A DNA stretch of 64,000 bases, from the NCBI RefSeq assembly GCF_023078375.1, contig NZ_CP095555.1, positions 310,001 to 374,000 on the forward strand. Direction: 5' to 3'. Numbering within the stretch: position 1 is the stretch's first letter; each line of letters starts with the position of its first letter. A model generated the notes under the pieces. The model had not been told where the DNA came from and ran no database searches. It saw only the letters and a list, made by a program, of their open reading frames with translations. The translations under genes and the position numbers were made by a program. Shown here in pieces: positions 61,971-64,000 of the stretch. The stretch comes from Roseomonas gilardii subsp. gilardii (lineage in GTDB: Bacteria; Pseudomonadota; Alphaproteobacteria; Acetobacterales; Acetobacteraceae).

Positions 61971-63689
61971 CTAACCGGGCGGGCGGCACTCGAAGCTGCC
62001 GATGTCCTGCGGGTCGCCCTGGCCCTTGTAATGCGCTTCCAGGGGATAGGCGCAGAGCGGGCGGCTGCGCCCCGGAAAGGCACGGCCCCTGGCCGGCAGG
62101 GCCTCCGGCGCCTGTCCCGCCTCGACCCAGGCCTCGATCGCGGCGAGCGGGTCGAAGTCGTCCAGGGCCGGGCCGCCGCCGCAGTGGTTCATCCCCGGCA
62201 CCACGAACAGGCGCGCCCAGCGCGCCAGGGCCGCATCGCCGCCACTGTCCTGCCCCAGGGTGTGCCAATAGGCGCGCAGGTCGTCCGCCGAAAAGACCGG
62301 ATCGCTGTTGCCGTGGAAGACCAGCAGCTTGCCGCCCCGTGCGACGAAGCTCGACAGCAACGTGGCGGTGGCGTCGTTGATCGCCGCCGTCTGCGCCGTC
62401 TGTGCCGCGATGCGGTCGAAGTCCACCTCCTCCAGCCGCAGGCCTGGCTTCGGCGGAGTCATGAAGTAGAGGCCCAGCGATGCGGCGGCCAGGGTGGCGT
62501 TGCGGGCGTTCGGGGTGCCCGTCGGAGAGGTGCCGAGCTTCCAGGCGCGCCAGCCCGGCGCGGAGATCCCGGCATCCCAGGGCCAGGTGCTGTAGAGCGG
62601 CTGGCCCTGGCCATCCCGGGCACCGCCGAAGACGCTCCGCAGGGCCTCCAGCTTCGCCGGGGCGAGGCAGGACTGGGTCTGCCCCGCGCCGCAGGCCAGG
62701 GTGGCGGGATCGAAGCGGCAGGCGGACATCGCATCGATGCTGCCATCCGCCAGTCCGTCCAGGGCGTCGCACTGCTTCAGCACCCCCTGGGAGACGAGCT
62801 GCAGGTCCTCGGGCGTCAGCGCCGATGCGAGGATCGGCCGGCCCTGCTCGTCGCGCGGCGCGGCGCGGTTCAGGGCCTGCACGTCCCAGGCCTGGGCGAT
62901 GGCGGCACGGCTCAGCCGGAAGCCCGGATTGCCCGCGACCACCCCGTCGAAGAGGGTGGGAAAGCGCTGCGCCGCCATCAGCGCGGTCCGCCCGCCATTC
63001 GAGCAGCCCATGTAGTAGCGGTGCTCGGGCGGCCGCCCCTCATAGGCGCCGATCAGGCTGAGCGCCGTCTCCGTCACGCGGCCGATCGCGGCATAGGCGT
63101 GGTCGATCCGCGCCTGCTGATCGACGCCGAAGGAGGCATCGCTGCTGTCCGCGCCCTGGTGGCCGGAATCCGTCGAAACGACGGCATAGCCCCGGTTCAG
63201 CGCCGGTGCCGCCGTCGCGCCCGCGACCGGAATGGCCCCGACGGCATCGCTGACCACCCCATCCATGCCGCCGCCGCCCTGGAAGAGGAAGCGGCCGTTC
63301 CAGTCCTCCGGCATGCGGAGCTGGAAGCCGATGCCGAAACTCCGCTGATCCACTCCTTGGCCCACCCCTTGGCGCGGCGCGATCATCCCTTCCACGAGGC
63401 AATGCGCCGGCATGGCCGCCTGGGCGCGCGCCGCCCCGGTGAGGGCGGCCCGGCCCGGGTTCTCGGCGGGAAGCTGCCCGGCCGGCACGGCCTCCGCGCG
63501 GGTGATCCGCAGATCGGGGCCGGCAAGGGCCGTCAGGCTGGCGCAGTCCCGCGCCCCGGCGGCCCGGGCCGCCGGGGCGGACAGCAGGGCGAGGCCCAGG
63601 CCGGAGATCCCGAGACCCAGTATCGCGAGGCCCGGGGCGAACATGCCCCGCCCGATCAGGGCCCGGCCGCGTGTCGTGTCGCTCCGCAT
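61971..63689 (-). CDS. Tannase/feruloyl esterase family protein
   Basis: A 572-residue exported esterase. After a signal region ending near SAPAARAAGARD, the CS-D-HC motif of the family is complete: Cys-Ser230 in MGCSNGGRTALMAAQ, Asp463 in HGNSDPVFSADD and His502 with adjacent Cys in NHCGGG. The WNGRFLFQGGGGMDG segment holds the oxyanion loop. These enzymes split gallate or ferulate esters outside the cell. It follows a DUF3237 gene by four bases on the same strand, forming an operon running off the window. The convergent ACS transporter may take up the acid released. Confidence 0.9.
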   Translation of the reverse strand: MRSDTTRGRALIGRGMFAPGLAILGLGISGLGLALLSAPAARAAGARDCASLTALAGPDLRITRAEAVPAGQLPAENPGRAALTGAARAQAAMPAHCLVEGMIAPRQGVGQGVDQRSFGIGFQLRMPEDWNGRFLFQGGGGMDGVVSDAVGAIPVAGATAAPALNRGYAVVSTDSGHQGADSSDASFGVDQQARIDHAYAAIGRVTETALSLIGAYEGRPPEHRYYMGCSNGGRTALMAAQRFPTLFDGVVAGNPGFRLSRAAIAQAWDVQALNRAAPRDEQGRPILASALTPEDLQLVSQGVLKQCDALDGLADGSIDAMSACRFDPATLACGAGQTQSCLAPAKLEALRSVFGGARDGQGQPLYSTWPWDAGISAPGWRAWKLGTSPTGTPNARNATLAAASLGLYFMTPPKPGLRLEEVDFDRIAAQTAQTAAINDATATLLSSFVARGGKLLVFHGNSDPVFSADDLRAYWHTLGQDSGGDAALARWARLFVVPGMNHCGGGPALDDFDPLAAIEAWVEAGQAPEALPARGRAFPGRSRPLCAYPLEAHYKGQGDPQDIGSFECRPPG

Positions 63690-63693
63690 GGCG

Positions 63694-64000
63694 TCAGACC
63701 AACCTGAAGACGCGGATCAGCACGGCGGCGCGGGCTGGCCGCAGGCTGTCCAGCGTGCCGACATAGACCCCCTTGTTCAGCCAGCCATGGGGGCCTTCCG
63801 GCGCGGTGATGTCCAGCACGGAGAAGGCATAGCGCGGCCCGCCCGGCGGATCGTCCACCGTGACGTGGTTGTTCACGGTGATGACGGCGCCGTCCTCCGT
63901 CTGCAACTCGTAGAGGGCGTTGAGCTGGCGCACCCCGTCGCGCCGCACGAGCTGCCGGTCCGCCCCACCGGGCAGGACCTTGCCACGCAGCCGGGGGCCC
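63694..64000 (-). CDS. DUF3237-family protein (5' end outside the window)
   Basis: The visible C-terminal 101 residues begin near GPRLRGKVLPGGADRQLVRR and continue LNALYELQTEDGAVITVNNH to the stop at 63694. The GPxLRGxVLPGGADxQLVRxDG segment is diagnostic of DUF3237, a small beta-barrel domain of unknown function that often accompanies aromatic acid or esterase genes. The frame is open to the edge of the window, so the N terminus lies beyond base 64000. The next gene starts four bases later, suggesting coupling with the tannase-family gene. Confidence 0.82.
   Translation of the reverse strand, partial: GPRLRGKVLPGGADRQLVRRDGVRQLNALYELQTEDGAVITVNNHVTVDDPPGGPRYAFSVLDITAPEGPHGWLNKGVYVGTLDSLRPARAAVLIRVFRLV

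Noticed and set aside
1-64000. tRNA, rRNA, CRISPR arrays, replication origin or prophage
   Set aside because: None was recognised by eye. A tRNAscan or Infernal run would be decisive, since small RNA genes could be missed in a visual reading.

Overview
The window reads as a chromosomal segment of a high-GC alphaproteobacterium, most likely an Acetobacteraceae member close to Roseomonas. This is inferred from base composition (one coxA line, 47461-47520, has 42 G/C of 60), from strong G+C third-position bias, and from the gene families present. No rRNA, tRNA, CRISPR array or phage genes were seen.

Layout. 1-3078: the tail of a class III aminotransferase, a pair of four-helix EamA/SMR-type half-transporters (ArnE/ArnF-like), a DegT/DnrJ aminotransferase, and a convergent uppP. 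3641-7608: a DMT exporter, an MFS transporter, a frameshifted arsB-type permease and a small lipoprotein. 7907-20248: a six-gene same-strand operon around a 2163-residue giant multicopper oxidase. With it are an unknown protein, a beta-propeller-like protein, SCO1/SenC, a cytochrome c fused to a periplasmic-binding-protein domain, and an unknown secreted protein. 20551-23880: a GAF/PAS hybrid histidine kinase. 24139-29323: a taurine-pyruvate-type aminotransferase, a ribokinase-like kinase, and a LysR divergent from N-carbamoyl-D-amino-acid hydrolase and a hydantoin/Asp-Glu racemase. 29368-31166: an internally deleted IS481-type remnant next to a lower-GC NiCoT nickel/cobalt permease, a likely acquired patch. 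31173-42516: GH15 glycosidase; an aconitase-family hydratase coupled to an HMG-CoA-lyase/CoA-transferase fusion with its LysR; a Tat-exported ABC binding protein; and a pyruvate-dehydrogenase-E1-like enzyme. 42648-49522: SolA-type oxidase and an alternative cytochrome c oxidase locus (CtaG, CopD-like, DUF2231, CoxB, fused CoxA-CoxIII, small membrane subunit). 49540-54830: GrpB, FadJ-type beta-oxidation protein, KtrB/KtrA potassium uptake. 54860-59220: a copper-handling operon (DUF2332, DUF2946, PCuAC, YcnI, CopC-CopD). 59287-64000: HTH-citrate-synthase-like gene, ACS-type MFS transporter, tannase-family esterase and a partial DUF3237 gene.

The unifying theme is periplasmic copper. The giant oxidase, its SCO1 partner, the cox locus and the PCuAC/YcnI/CopCD operon all need or deliver copper. 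The giant-oxidase operon is the best candidate for a little-described system: probably extracytoplasmic oxidation of a metal or another substrate, with electrons passed to cytochrome c.

A strong caution applies to the whole window. Seven genes are broken by eight frameshifts. Every shift can be placed at a G or C homopolymer of 4-6 bases, and seven of the eight are explained by exactly one missing base. This looks more like homopolymer under-calling than real pseudogenisation. These genes are typed here as pseudogene because the sequence as given is broken, but they should be re-checked against raw reads.
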